DNA of 64,000 nt from positions 124,001 through 188,000 of the forward strand of contig NZ_UFQQ01000001.1 of NCBI RefSeq assembly GCF_900218015.1, written 5' to 3'. How positions within the stretch are numbered: the first letter of the stretch is position 1; each line of letters begins with the position of its first letter. The stretch comes from Rhodopseudomonas pentothenatexigens. GTDB taxonomy: Bacteria > Pseudomonadota > Alphaproteobacteria > Rhizobiales > Xanthobacteraceae. This document shows, one piece after another, positions 9,957 to 18,386 of this stretch. The notes beneath the pieces are model-generated. The model worked only from the letters and a program-made list of their open reading frames with translations. It ran no database searches and had not been told where the DNA came from. The translations under genes were made by a program, and so were the position numbers.

Positions 9957-11363
9957 ATGCCGATCAACATTCTGATGCCCGCGCTGTCGCCGACCATGGA
10001 GAAGGGCAACCTTGCGAAGTGGCTGAAGAAGGAGGGCGACAAGGTCAAGAGCGGCGACGTCATCGCCGAGATCGAGACCGACAAGGCGACGATGGAAGTC
10101 GAAGCCGCCGACGAAGGCACGCTGGCCAAGATCGTCGTGCCCGAAGGCACCCAGGACGTGCCGGTCAACGACGTGATCGCGGTGCTGGCCGAGGACGGCG
10201 AGGACGCCAAGGCGGCGGGGGCAGGGGCGAAGACGACTACCGCCAGCGCCCCCTCACCCCAGCCCTCTCCCCAGAGGGGAGAGGGAGCCGGCCCAGCAGC
10301 TGGCAAGGCCGAGGCCAACTCGCACGCACAGGACAAGGCTGACCAAAAGCCGACGCCCCAGCCGTTGTCACCTCTCCCCAGCGGGGAGAGGTCGCCGCCG
10401 CAGGCGGCGGGTGAGGGGGCCGCGGCGCCAGCGAATGGCCGCGTGTTCGCCTCGCCGCTGGCGCGACGGCTCGCCAAGGACGCCGGCATCGACATTTCCA
10501 GCGTCAGCGGCAGCGGCCCGCACGGCCGCGTCATCGCCCGCGACATCGAGCAGGCCAAGCGCGGCGGCGGCCTGAAGGCGCCGGCTGCGGCGCCTGCGGC
10601 CGGTCCGGCGATCGCGCCGGCGATGTCCGATCAGCAGATCCGCGCGCTGTATCCGGAAGGTTCCTACGAAGTCGTGCCGCACGATGGCATGCGCCGGACC
10701 ATTGCGCAGCGGCTGACCCAGTCGACCCAGACCATTCCGCATTTCTATCTGACGATCGACTGCAACCTCGACCGGCTGATGGCTGCGCGCGAGGACATCA
10801 ACGCCGCCGCCCCGAAGGACAAGGACGGCAAGCCGGCCTACAAGCTGTCGGTCAACGATTTCATCATCAAGGCGATGGCGATCGCCCTGCAGCGGATTCC
10901 CGACGCCAACGTGTCGTGGACCGAAGCCGGCATGCTGAAGCACAAGCACTCCGACATCGGCGTTGCGGTGGCGATGCCGGGCGGGCTGATCACCCCGATC
11001 ATCCGCAGCGCGGAGACGGCGTCGCTGTCGTCGATCTCGGCGCAGATGAAGGATTTTGCCGCCCGCGCGCGGGCCCGCAAGCTGAAGCCCGAAGAGTATC
11101 AGGGCGGCACCACCGCAGTGTCCAACCTCGGCATGTACGGCATCAAGGACTTCACCGCGGTGATCAACCCGCCGCACGCCACCATCCTGGCGGTCGGCAC
11201 CGGCGAGCAGCGTGCCATCGTCAAGGACGGCAAGATCGAGATCGCCACCATGATGAGCGTGACGCTGTCTTGCGATCACCGCGCCGTCGACGGTGCGCTC
11301 GGCGCCGAACTGATCGGCGCCTTCAAAACGCTGATCGAAAATCCCGTGATGATGATGGTGTGA
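9957..11363 (+). CDS. pdhC: Pyruvate dehydrogenase E2 (dihydrolipoamide acetyltransferase) with repeat-derived linker
   Basis: A 468-residue E2. The lipoyl domain is at residues 1-78 (acceptor K43), the peripheral-subunit-binding domain at about 163-198 ([33 protein letters not shown]), and the catalytic domain at about 235-468, with the active-site [14 protein letters not shown] near the C-terminus. The linker at about 98-155 is encoded by two palindromic repeat units inserted in frame (10250-10419) and reads [14 protein letters not shown] and [22 protein letters not shown]. Since flexible linkers tolerate length change, the enzyme should still work. It transfers the acetyl group to CoA and forms the core of the complex. 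Confidence 0.96.
   Translation: MPINILMPALSPTMEKGNLAKWLKKEGDKVKSGDVIAEIETDKATMEVEAADEGTLAKIVVPEGTQDVPVNDVIAVLAEDGEDAKAAGAGAKTTTASAPSPQPSPQRGEGAGPAAGKAEANSHAQDKADQKPTPQPLSPLPSGERSPPQAAGEGAAAPANGRVFASPLARRLAKDAGIDISSVSGSGPHGRVIARDIEQAKRGGGLKAPAAAPAAGPAIAPAMSDQQIRALYPEGSYEVVPHDGMRRTIAQRLTQSTQTIPHFYLTIDCNLDRLMAAREDINAAAPKDKDGKPAYKLSVNDFIIKAMAIALQRIPDANVSWTEAGMLKHKHSDIGVAVAMPGGLITPIIRSAETASLSSISAQMKDFAARARARKLKPEEYQGGTTAVSNLGMYGIKDFTAVINPPHATILAVGTGEQRAIVKDGKIEIATMMSVTLSCDHRAVDGALGAELIGAFKTLIENPVMMMV
10250..10419. repeat. Two palindromic repeat units inside pdhC
   Basis: Unit 1 has the palindrome CCCTCTCCCCAGAGGGGAGAGGG at 10263-10285, preceded by CCCTCACCCC. Unit 2 has CCTCTCCCCAGCGGGGAGAGG at about 10371-10391, followed by GCCGCCGCAGGCGGCGGGTGAGGGGG. 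This CCCTCTCCCC/GGGGAGAGGG class is widespread between genes of alphaproteobacteria. Both units are read in frame through the interdomain linker of PdhC. Confidence 0.85.
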
Positions 11364-11370
11364 TAAATTC

Positions 11371-11949
11371 ATGACGGAGGATCAAGTTAGCGACTCTGTC
11401 GTGAAGGAGTTTCTTGCTTCTTGGCCGGACCAGTTCTCTGTCGACGGGAAGAAGTGGCTATGCATGCGAAAGAAGCGCGAAGACTCTATGCCCTATTTGT
11501 ATGTGCCTGGGTCTAGGCAGTTCGGTACTCAACCGGATGCTCTCTACGGGCACTTTGGGCTTGATCCCGAATGTAACGAGATAGAGTTCGCCGATCTAAT
11601 TGCGATCGAGGCCTGCAACACAGACCAAAATCTGTTCGACAAGCGATCTCGCTATGTTGATCAGAACCGCCTTGGGGTGTTTTGCCAAGAGAAATGGCTG
11701 AAGCGGAAGAAAGTTGAAATCGGAAATAACGATTGCGGGTTACAAAACATACCCGTCCGATTTCAATCCATTCTTTACATCCTGCCCGACGCTCTCTTTG
11801 AGCGACTTCGGCAGCATTTGCATCCTTGGGGAAATGAGTATTTCCTGCCGCTGAGCCGTCGGAGCGAGGAGTTCTCGTCGATGTTCAAGCACATGGTTCC
11901 TCAATCTCATTTCTTTGGCTGCGAATATGAATTGGTGCTAGATGTCTGA
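11371..11949 (+). CDS. Low-GC orphan gene between pdhC and lpd
   Basis: A 192-residue protein of no family I recognise. It starts 7 bases after the pdhC stop and its stop codon overlaps the lpd start by 8 bases, so it is embedded in the operon. Base use differs sharply from its neighbours: about half GC by eye, with codons such as TTT, CTT, AGA and ATA that pdhC avoids. No signal peptide or membrane helix is seen. The middle is rich in charged and aromatic residues, and the C-terminal third (LYILPDALFERLRQHLHPWG) looks like a folded domain. Other alphaproteobacterial pdh operons I know lack it. Recent acquisition is inferred. Confidence 0.7.
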   Translation: MTEDQVSDSVVKEFLASWPDQFSVDGKKWLCMRKKREDSMPYLYVPGSRQFGTQPDALYGHFGLDPECNEIEFADLIAIEACNTDQNLFDKRSRYVDQNRLGVFCQEKWLKRKKVEIGNNDCGLQNIPVRFQSILYILPDALFERLRQHLHPWGNEYFLPLSRRSEEFSSMFKHMVPQSHFFGCEYELVLDV

Positions 11950-13363
11950 CACCTCCTTCGACGTCATCATCATCGGCTCCGGGCCCGGCGGCTATGTCGC
12001 GGCGATCCGTGCGGCGCAGCTTGGGTTCAAGACCGCGATCGTCGAGAAGTCGTATCTCGGCGGCATCTGCCTGAACTGGGGCTGCATTCCGACCAAGGCG
12101 CTGCTGCGCTCGGCGGAGATCTATCACTACATGCAGCACGCCAAGGATTACGGGCTGTCGGCGGACAACATCTCGTTCGATCCGAAGGCGATCGTGCAGC
12201 GCTCGCGCGGGGTATCGAAGCGGCTGAACGACGGCGTCGGCTTCCTGATGAAGAAGAACAAGATCTCGATCATCTGGGGCGCGGCGACCATCGACGCGCC
12301 GGGCAAGCTGACGGTCAGCGTCTCCAAGACCGAGGCGCCGAAGGGCGCGCTGCCGCCGGGCAGCTATCAGGCCAAGCACATCATCGTCGCCACCGGGGCG
12401 CGGCCGCGGGTGCTGCCCGGGCTCGAGCCGGACAAGAAGCTGGTCTGGACCTATTTCGAGGCGATGGTGCCGGAGGTGATGCCGAAGTCGCTGTTGGTGG
12501 TCGGGTCAGGGGCGATCGGCATCGAGTTCGCCTCGTTCTTCCACACCATGGGCGCCAAGGTCACCGTGGTCGAGGTGCTGCCGCAGATCCTCCCGGTCGA
12601 GGACGCCGAGATCGCCGCGCTCGCCCGCAAGCGGTTCGAGAAGCAGGGCATCAAGATCCTGGCCGGCGCCAAGGTCACCAAGCTCGACAAGAAGGCAGAT
12701 AGCGTCGTTGCCACCATCGATCCGGGTAACGGCAAGCCGGAGACTGCCGAATTCGACCGGGTGATCTCGGCGGTCGGCGTGGTCGGCAATGTCGAGAATC
12801 TCGGGCTGGAGAAGCTCGGCGTGAAGCTCGATCGCGGCACCATCGTCACCGACGGGCTCGGCCGGACCAACGTCCCCGGCCTGTACGCGATCGGCGATGT
12901 CGCCGGACCGCCGATGCTGGCCCATAAGGCCGAGCACGAGGGGGTGATCTGTGTCGAAGCCATCAAAGGCCTGCATCCGCACCCGCTCGACAAGAGCCTG
13001 ATTCCCGGCTGCACCTATTGCCAGCCGCAGATCGCTTCCGTGGGGCTTACAGAGGCCAAGGCGAAGGAGCAGGGCCGGGAGATCCGGGTCGGCCGCTTCC
13101 CGTTTACCGCCAACGGCAAAGCGATTGCGCTCGGCGAGGACCAGGGCCTGGTCAAGGTGATCTTCGACAAGAAGACGGGTCAGCTCCTGGGCGCGCATAT
13201 GATCGGCGCCGAGGTCACCGAGCTGATCCAGGGCTACGTCGTGGCGATGAACCTCGAGACCACCGAGGAAGAGCTGATGCACACCGTCTTCCCGCATCCG
13301 ACGCTGTCGGAAATGATGAAGGAAGCCGTGCTCGACGCCTACGGCAAGGTGCTCAACGCCTGA
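11942..13363 (+). CDS. lpd: Dihydrolipoyl dehydrogenase (E3)
   Basis: A 473-residue FAD disulphide oxidoreductase that reoxidises the lipoyl groups of the complex. The FAD motif GSGPGGYVAAIRAAQLG, the redox-active disulphide GGICLNWGCIPTKALL, the NAD motif VVGSGAIGIEFASFFHTMG and the C-terminal His-Glu pair region HTVFPHPTLSEMMKEA are all intact. The start ATG lies inside the 3' end of the preceding orphan gene (8-base overlap), which implies translational coupling. A hairpin after the gene ends the operon. Confidence 0.97.
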   Translation: MSDTSFDVIIIGSGPGGYVAAIRAAQLGFKTAIVEKSYLGGICLNWGCIPTKALLRSAEIYHYMQHAKDYGLSADNISFDPKAIVQRSRGVSKRLNDGVGFLMKKNKISIIWGAATIDAPGKLTVSVSKTEAPKGALPPGSYQAKHIIVATGARPRVLPGLEPDKKLVWTYFEAMVPEVMPKSLLVVGSGAIGIEFASFFHTMGAKVTVVEVLPQILPVEDAEIAALARKRFEKQGIKILAGAKVTKLDKKADSVVATIDPGNGKPETAEFDRVISAVGVVGNVENLGLEKLGVKLDRGTIVTDGLGRTNVPGLYAIGDVAGPPMLAHKAEHEGVICVEAIKGLHPHPLDKSLIPGCTYCQPQIASVGLTEAKAKEQGREIRVGRFPFTANGKAIALGEDQGLVKVIFDKKTGQLLGAHMIGAEVTELIQGYVVAMNLETTEEELMHTVFPHPTLSEMMKEAVLDAYGKVLNA

Positions 13364-13390
13364 CCCCAGCGGCGACTAAATGCACCTGAC

Positions 13391-13414
13391 AAGGGTGTCC
13401 GCCAGGACACTCTT
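13391..13414 (+). terminator. Hairpin terminator of the pdh operon
   Basis: AAGGGTGTCC, then GCC, then AGGACACTCTT form a stem of about ten pairs with one G-T pair, 28 bases after the lpd stop, followed by GTTGC. Confidence 0.65.
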
Positions 13415-14026
13415 GTTGCTATGCCGCAACAGTTCCGCATCATTTAACCGTCTTTGACGGTCGCTCTTGCACACGCCGCTTTTTGGCCACACCGGTCAAT
13501 GAGATCATCAGACCTAAGCCGAGCGCAGGTCGATGGTCTCACCGGAAGGTCCGGAAAGCCCGACAGCGAGGCGGCCGGAAAGACGAGTTCGCGATGTTCG
13601 CCACGACGCCTATCAAGTCGATGCCGACGAGCCGCCAGAACGCTGGCGGTTTCGCGAACCTGTCGGGGGCGGTTACCAACGGCCGATCGAGTGGCTTCGG
13701 CGCCCCAGCTCACGTCTTCAAAAAGTCACTGTCTGCCGCGGATTTGCAGCGGCTCGGCCGTCATCTCGCCAAACAGCAGGGCGATGGTGAGGTTGCCCAG
13801 CTCCCGGCGACGATCTTGCGCAATCATGGCCACATAAGGTGCGATCACCTGACCGTCGAACAGCCGACGGCCGGTCGCGGCCGTGACAGAAAATTGACCG
13901 CCGTGGCGCCGGCAACTGACCCGTCCGAAACGGGTGTTGCCGCGACAGAGGAGAGGGCGGGAGCGTGTTGGATGGAAAGCCGGCGGGTCGATGCGACCGC
14001 ACCGGGGGTGACCCGCGAGATGTGCG
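13415..14026. other. 612-base stretch without a supported gene
   Basis: Several short frames overlap here but none has a recognisable product, good start and ribosome site together. On the minus strand, 13735-13900 reads TGRRLFDGQVIAPYVAMIAQ and continues with RRRELGNLTIALLFGEM to a stop. This looks protein-like and may be the remnant of a gene, but no start with a ribosome site precedes it. The last 100 bases should hold the promoter of the Sel1 gene. Confidence 0.4.
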
Positions 14027-14848
14027 ATGCGGAATTTTAAGCGTAGCGTTTTTGCCGCGTTGCTGATCGGCGCCGGAGCGAGCGCCGTCCCGGCGGCTGC
14101 GTTCGAAGGCACCCCGGTTCGCCCGGAGGACACCGCGATCCCGGTCGCCACCAGCCAGCCGGCCACCGTGCCGGCGCTGAAGAAGGCGCTGCCGGCGGCG
14201 CCGTCGACCACCTCGCTGACCGCCCTGCAATATGCCGCCGAAGGCGGTCACCCGATCGCGCAGTGGCGGCTCGGGAAGATGTATGCCGACGGCAACGGCG
14301 TCGATCAGGACGACCTGCGCGCCTTCGACTATTTCAGCAAGATCGCCAACGCCCATGCCGAGGACAGCCCGTCGGCACCGCAGGCCGCGATCGTCGCCAA
14401 CGCCTTCGTGGCGCTCGGCCGCTACTATCTCGACGGCATCCCGAATTCGAAGGTCAAGCGCGATCCGGAGCGGGCGCGCGAGATGTTCTCCTACGCCGCC
14501 TCGTATTTCGGCAATGCCGACGCGCAGTACGATCTGGCGCGGCTGTACATCGAGGGCGTCGGCGTGCCGCGCGACTTCCGCTATGGCGCGCGCTGGCTCG
14601 GTCTCGCCGCTCAGAAGGGCCAGCACCAGGCCCAGGCGATGCTCGGCCAATTGCTCTTCAACGGCGACAAGCTACCCCGCCAGGCCGCCCGCGGCCTGAT
14701 GTGGCTGACCCTGGCCCGCGATGCCGCGACGCCGGAAGAGGCCTGGATCAAGGACAGCTACAACCGGGCGGTCGCCAAGGCCTCCGACGACGACCGGGTG
14801 ATGGCGCTGCAGATGCTCGAGCACTGGGTCCAGGGCCGGCGGGACTGA
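14027..14848 (+). CDS. ExoR-like periplasmic Sel1-repeat protein
   Basis: A 273-residue secreted protein. A signal peptide (residues 1-24, ending AAAFE) is followed by four or five Sel1-like repeats (ALQYAAEGGHPIAQWRLGKMY, AREMFSYAASYFGNADAQYD, GARWLGLAAQKGQHQAQAML). It resembles ExoR of Sinorhizobium, which binds the periplasmic domain of the ExoS/ChvG sensor kinase and represses exopolysaccharide synthesis. No exoS/chvI pair is present in the window, so the regulatory role is inferred from similarity. The start ATG 14027 overlaps a purine-rich GAGATG stretch. Confidence 0.72.
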   Translation: MRNFKRSVFAALLIGAGASAVPAAAFEGTPVRPEDTAIPVATSQPATVPALKKALPAAPSTTSLTALQYAAEGGHPIAQWRLGKMYADGNGVDQDDLRAFDYFSKIANAHAEDSPSAPQAAIVANAFVALGRYYLDGIPNSKVKRDPERAREMFSYAASYFGNADAQYDLARLYIEGVGVPRDFRYGARWLGLAAQKGQHQAQAMLGQLLFNGDKLPRQAARGLMWLTLARDAATPEEAWIKDSYNRAVAKASDDDRVMALQMLEHWVQGRRD

Positions 14849-14907
14849 GGCGGTCGCGCGGGGGGCGTCGCCAGCACCGGCGATCCATCCTTATTGGTAA
14901 GCATGAC

Positions 14908-15026
14908 GTCATCCTGAGGTGCTCGGCGCATCGCGGCGGGCCTTGAAGATGGCCGTAAGGATGGTCGGCGCCGTCCGTGAGGCCGCCGTCGCCTTCAAGG
15001 CCGTTTGCGCGCCACCTCAGGATGAC
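14908..15026. repeat. Palindromic element with GTCATCCTGAGGTG termini
   Basis: GTCATCCTGAGGTG at the left and CACCTCAGGATGAC at the right (one extra C beside it) are inverted copies enclosing about 90 bases that can pair with each other in part (GGCCTTGAAG and CTTCAAGGCC). It lies between the convergent Sel1 and xth genes. Confidence 0.8.
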
Positions 15027-15049
15027 GGCACGCAGTGCTTCAATAGCGC

Positions 15050-15841
15050 TTACGCCGTCTCCAGATCGAAATCCGCCCACACCGGGACGTGGTCGGACGG
15101 CTTTTCCCAGTTGCGCACATAGCTGTCGATGCCGACGTGGCGCAGCCGGTCGGCGGCCTGGGGCGACAGCAGCAGATGGTCGATCCGCAGCCCCCAGTTC
15201 TTCTGCCAGGCGCCGGCCTGGTAGTCCCAGAAAGTGTACTGGCCGGGCGCGTCGGTGGTGGCGCGCAGCGCGTCGGTGAGGCCGAGGCCGAGCAGGGTCT
15301 GGAAGCTCTCCCGGGTCTCGGGGCGGAACAGGGCGTCCTCCGTCCAGGCGGCCGGATTGTGGACGTCCTCAGCGTGGGGGATGACGTTGAAATCGCCAGC
15401 CAGGATCAGCGGCTCCTCGGTCTTCAGCCGCTGCTGGGCGTAGTCGCGCAGCCGCGCCATCCAGCTCAGCTTGTACGGATACTTCTCGCTGCCGACCGGA
15501 TTGCCGTTGGGCAGATACAGGCAGGCGACGCGCACCACGCCGCGCTTCAAAGACACCACGCCTTCGAGAAATCGGGCATGGACATCGGCGTCGTCGCCGG
15601 CAAGGCCCGGATTGGCTTCTTCGAGCGGATATTTTGACAGCAGCGCCACGCCGTTGAAGGTCTTCTGGCCGTGGGTGACGACGTTGTAGCCGAGCGCCTC
15701 GATCGGCTCGCGCGGAAACGCCTCGTCGACGCATTTGATCTCCTGCAGGCAGACCACGTCGGGCCGGCAGTCCTGCAGCCAGGTCAGGAGATGGTCCAGC
15801 CGCTGCCGGACCGAATTGACGTTCCAGGTGGCAATCCGCAT
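15050..15841 (-). CDS. xth: Exodeoxyribonuclease III
   Basis: A 263-residue AP endonuclease / 3'-5' exonuclease of base excision repair. It begins with MRIATWNVNSVRQRLDHLL and shows the magnesium-ligand motif CLQEIKCVDEAFP, the catalytic LILAGDFNVIPHAEDVHNP, and the C-terminal WGLRIDHLLLSP and KPSDHVPVWADF. The start at 15841 gives the family N-terminus; the longer upstream frame is rejected. It is divergent from the HTH gene, with 166 bases between. Confidence 0.96.
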   Translation of the reverse strand: MRIATWNVNSVRQRLDHLLTWLQDCRPDVVCLQEIKCVDEAFPREPIEALGYNVVTHGQKTFNGVALLSKYPLEEANPGLAGDDADVHARFLEGVVSLKRGVVRVACLYLPNGNPVGSEKYPYKLSWMARLRDYAQQRLKTEEPLILAGDFNVIPHAEDVHNPAAWTEDALFRPETRESFQTLLGLGLTDALRATTDAPGQYTFWDYQAGAWQKNWGLRIDHLLLSPQAADRLRHVGIDSYVRNWEKPSDHVPVWADFDLETA

Positions 15842-16007
15842 TGCGCCGTCCGTTGCCCGGGATTGATTTGCGCCGCGGCAGATCGTGCCGTGCAGCGCTG
15901 TGATAGAGCAATCGGCGTCGGAGGCAAATCCGCCGCGGCGATGAGTTGCGGCGATCGCACCGCGGTCGCGGCGGCATGATGATCGGTCTGAAGACGGGGC
16001 GCCGGGC

Positions 16008-16364
16008 ATGTCGGGTCGCGGAGCACGAATGGTCGAAGCCATGCAGCTCAGGGGCATGACCAAGCAGCATGCCCTGGCATTCGCGATGGGCGTCAACGAG
16101 AGCACGATCACGCGCTGGAAGAACGACGGCCCGATCTCGGTGGATCATGCCGTGCTGTTGTGCGACACGCTCGACGTCTCGCTCGACTGGTTTCTGGCGG
16201 GCCGCGGGCGGATCGACGGCCACAAGGCACCGGCTCCGTCTGATTCGGCCGACTCCCAGCTGCTGAGCTGCGTCCGTCGCGTCGAGGCAAGGCTGCCGGA
16301 GCGATCCAAGACCCTGCTGATCGCCTTCATCACCTCGTTGTCTCCCGAGGCTTCCGACCTCTGA
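16008..16364 (+). CDS. Small helix-turn-helix (Cro/C1-type) regulator
   Basis: A 118-residue DNA-binding protein. The HTH spans about residues 15-60: MTKQHALAFAMGVNESTITRWKNDG with ISVDHAVLLCDTLDVSLDWFLAG, a classic XRE-type continuation. The C-terminal 45 residues may dimerise. An alternative start at 16029 (MVEAMQLRG) has a better GGAG site and would give 111 residues. It lies 162 bases upstream of, and in line with, the two tandem paralogues, whose leader holds the inverted repeat TTGCGTGTAATGCAA. Control of those genes is inferred from position only. Confidence 0.72.
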   Translation: MSGRGARMVEAMQLRGMTKQHALAFAMGVNESTITRWKNDGPISVDHAVLLCDTLDVSLDWFLAGRGRIDGHKAPAPSDSADSQLLSCVRRVEARLPERSKTLLIAFITSLSPEASDL

Positions 16365-16405
16365 AGCTGCAGAATTGCGGCCGGCGCAAGCGGCCGACGC
16401 GAGAT

Positions 16406-16420
16406 TTGCGTGTAATGCAA
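16406..16420. promoter_or_regulatory. Inverted repeat TTGC-N7-GCAA before the tandem paralogues
   Basis: TTGCGTGTAATGCAA is a partial palindrome (TTGCxTxxxAxGCAA), and a second palindrome, GTTGCGCAAC, lies at about 16456-16465. Both are in the leader between the HTH gene and the first paralogue and could be operator half-sites. There is no direct evidence of binding. Confidence 0.3.
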
Positions 16421-16526
16421 CTATAAGTTGATTTGGTCTCAGCATGTGGGGTTACAGTTGCGCAACCCAAGGTTGCATAAGCACCGTGGGTGCAATCGCA
16501 GATCCGTCGTCCCGCAGGAGATCATC

Positions 16527-17489
16527 ATGGCCACCACGATCACGATCAACGTCACCAACAAGAGCACCACGCTCCAGAACTTCTTCTTCTTCCAGCAGCC
16601 GGCGCAGTATTCCGGCGGCGCCCAGGTCTACAGCAACAGCCTCTACAGCCAGGCGCTGCTGCCCTACGACCAGTCGGGTGCGGTGCTGAGCTTCTCGATG
16701 GTGCTCCAGTACTATGCAGGCGTCCAGCAGCAGGTGGCGCCGCCGCAAGTCGGTCAGCCGTCCGGACAGCTCGCCGCGATTCAGCCGATCGACCTGACCC
16801 CCGCGGCGGGCGGCACGCCGACCAACAACACCACCAACATGACGGTCTCGCCATCGCTGGGCCTGTCGGTGCCGACCTCGACGCAGGGGCCGCAGGCCGG
16901 CTCGTTCCGGATTATCACGCCGGTGTTCAACCCGGTGCTGACCGCCTACAACGCGGGTTCCGCGGTGCAGTCGCTGTCCGGCGGCATCACGCTGTCGAAC
17001 TTCGTGACGGCCCAGCCGAACTCCAATCTCGACTGTCAGCCGATCATCAAGTTCTACGTCCAGACCGGCACCTATACGGCCGGCACGGTGATGAACTTCA
17101 CCTCGTCGTCGCAGGGGGCCGCGATCTGCGACGCCACCCCCGGCTACACCACGTTCAACGTCACCTATAACCTCAACGGCACCTGGACCGTGAAGAACAT
17201 GGCCTCCACGCTGTTGGCCGACGGCACCCGTGGTCTCGTCGAAAAGTCGGTCTACACCACGGGGCTGATCGCTCCGGTGGCGCCGAATGCCGAGATTCTC
17301 AACGAGGCCGGCACCGCCGTGGTTTCCACCGGTACCGCGGCGAACTTCCTGAAGCCGATCAACGTCGCGAACCTCAGCCAGCCCGGCAATATCGTGGTGA
17401 CCCGCGAGTATCAGGTCGGCCCGACCGGCGGACCCTACCAGGGCACGATGTGCACCCAGGTCGCCGGCAATACCGCCGTGTTCGATTAG
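16527..17489 (+). CDS. Uncharacterised protein, first of two tandem paralogues (FFFFQQP family)
   Basis: A 320-residue protein of no family I can name. It is rich in Thr, Asn, Gln, Ser and Ala, has few charges, and has no signal peptide. The conserved block MATTITIN is followed by TLQNFFFFQQPAQYSGG and LLPYDQSGAVLSFSM; later blocks are FRIITPVFNPVLTAYNAGSA, LSNFVTAQPNSNLDC, IKFYVQTGTYTAGTVMNF, CDATPGYTTFNVTYN and GTWTVKNM. The pattern suggests an all-beta fold. Compared with its neighbour it has an extra C-terminal segment of about 75 residues beginning at GLIAPVAPN. The start at 16527 follows CAGGAG. It is probably co-transcribed with the second copy, 128 bases on. Confidence 0.75.
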   Translation: MATTITINVTNKSTTLQNFFFFQQPAQYSGGAQVYSNSLYSQALLPYDQSGAVLSFSMVLQYYAGVQQQVAPPQVGQPSGQLAAIQPIDLTPAAGGTPTNNTTNMTVSPSLGLSVPTSTQGPQAGSFRIITPVFNPVLTAYNAGSAVQSLSGGITLSNFVTAQPNSNLDCQPIIKFYVQTGTYTAGTVMNFTSSSQGAAICDATPGYTTFNVTYNLNGTWTVKNMASTLLADGTRGLVEKSVYTTGLIAPVAPNAEILNEAGTAVVSTGTAANFLKPINVANLSQPGNIVVTREYQVGPTGGPYQGTMCTQVAGNTAVFD

Positions 17490-17617
17490 GAGCCGCCGCG
17501 CCGCCGACAATGAAGGTTTGATCGGGCGGCGTGGGAGCGACCGCGGCCGGGGGCCTCGACGGCCTCCGGCCGTTGGCGTTTCATCGACGTGGCTGGCGAA
17601 GCAACGGCGCGCACATC

Positions 17618-18352
17618 ATGGCCACCACCATCACCATCAATCTGCAAAACGGCGGCAATACGCTGCAGAACTTCTGCTTCTTCCAGCAACCGGCACAGTA
17701 TTCGAGCGGCGGTCAGGTATTTACCAGCAGCCTGTTGGGCCAGCCGCTGCTACCCTACCAAGCCTCCGGCGCGATCCTGAGCTTCATGATCACGCTGCAG
17801 ACCTACGCTGGGGTGCAGCAGCAGATTGCGCCGCTGCAGCCGGGACAGCCGGTCGGACAGGCCGGGGCGATCCGTGCGATTGAGCCGACTCCGGCGCAGG
17901 GCACGCCCACCGGCAACACCACGACGATGACGGTCACGCCGGCGCTCGGCCTGTCGCCGACCACGGTCACTGCCGGGCTGAACACCGGCGTATTCCGGAT
18001 CGCGACGGCAACGTTCAATCCGGTGCTGGTCGCCTACAATACGGGAGTGGCGATGCAGACGCTTGCCGGTGGAATCCTGCTGTCGAATTTCGTGACGGCG
18101 CCGCCCAGCGTCGCCCTCGACTGCACGCCGTCGCTCAAGTTTTACGTGCAGACCGGGACCTACCCCGCGGGGACCGCATTGGATTTCGGCGCAATGTCGG
18201 CGACGGCCGCGGTTTGTGACGCCACTCCAGGGTTCACGGCCTTCAACGTCAGCTACAACATCGACGGCACCTGGACGGTCAAGAACATGGTGGCTGGACG
18301 GCTCGCGAACGGCAAGCCCGGGCTGATCGTGAAGTCCGAATTCACCACGTGA
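17618..18352 (+). CDS. Uncharacterised protein, second tandem paralogue (FFFFQQP family)
   Basis: A 244-residue homologue of the preceding gene, alignable over almost its whole length: MATTITIN, TLQNFCFFQQPAQYSSGGQV, LLPYQASGAILSFM, FRIATATFNPVLVAYNTGVA, LSNFVTAPPSVALDC, LKFYVQTGTYPAGTALDF, CDATPGFTAFNVSYN and GTWTVKNM. It lacks the C-terminal extension of the first copy. Tandem duplication followed by divergence is clear. Its 3' end faces the ligand-gated channel gene with only 34 bases between the stop codons. Its function is unknown. Confidence 0.75.
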   Translation: MATTITINLQNGGNTLQNFCFFQQPAQYSSGGQVFTSSLLGQPLLPYQASGAILSFMITLQTYAGVQQQIAPLQPGQPVGQAGAIRAIEPTPAQGTPTGNTTTMTVTPALGLSPTTVTAGLNTGVFRIATATFNPVLVAYNTGVAMQTLAGGILLSNFVTAPPSVALDCTPSLKFYVQTGTYPAGTALDFGAMSATAAVCDATPGFTAFNVSYNIDGTWTVKNMVAGRLANGKPGLIVKSEFTT

Positions 18353-18386
18353 GGACGCGGCGGGATTGCCGGATCAACGTCTGTCG

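Noticed and set aside
10250-10419. CRISPR-like array in pdhC
   Set aside because: There are only two dissimilar palindromic units, with no regular spacers or cas genes.
13483-14040. 185-codon plus-strand frame before the Sel1 gene
   Set aside because: No ribosome site, low-complexity Arg/Ala/Thr composition, and it runs into the Sel1 gene start.
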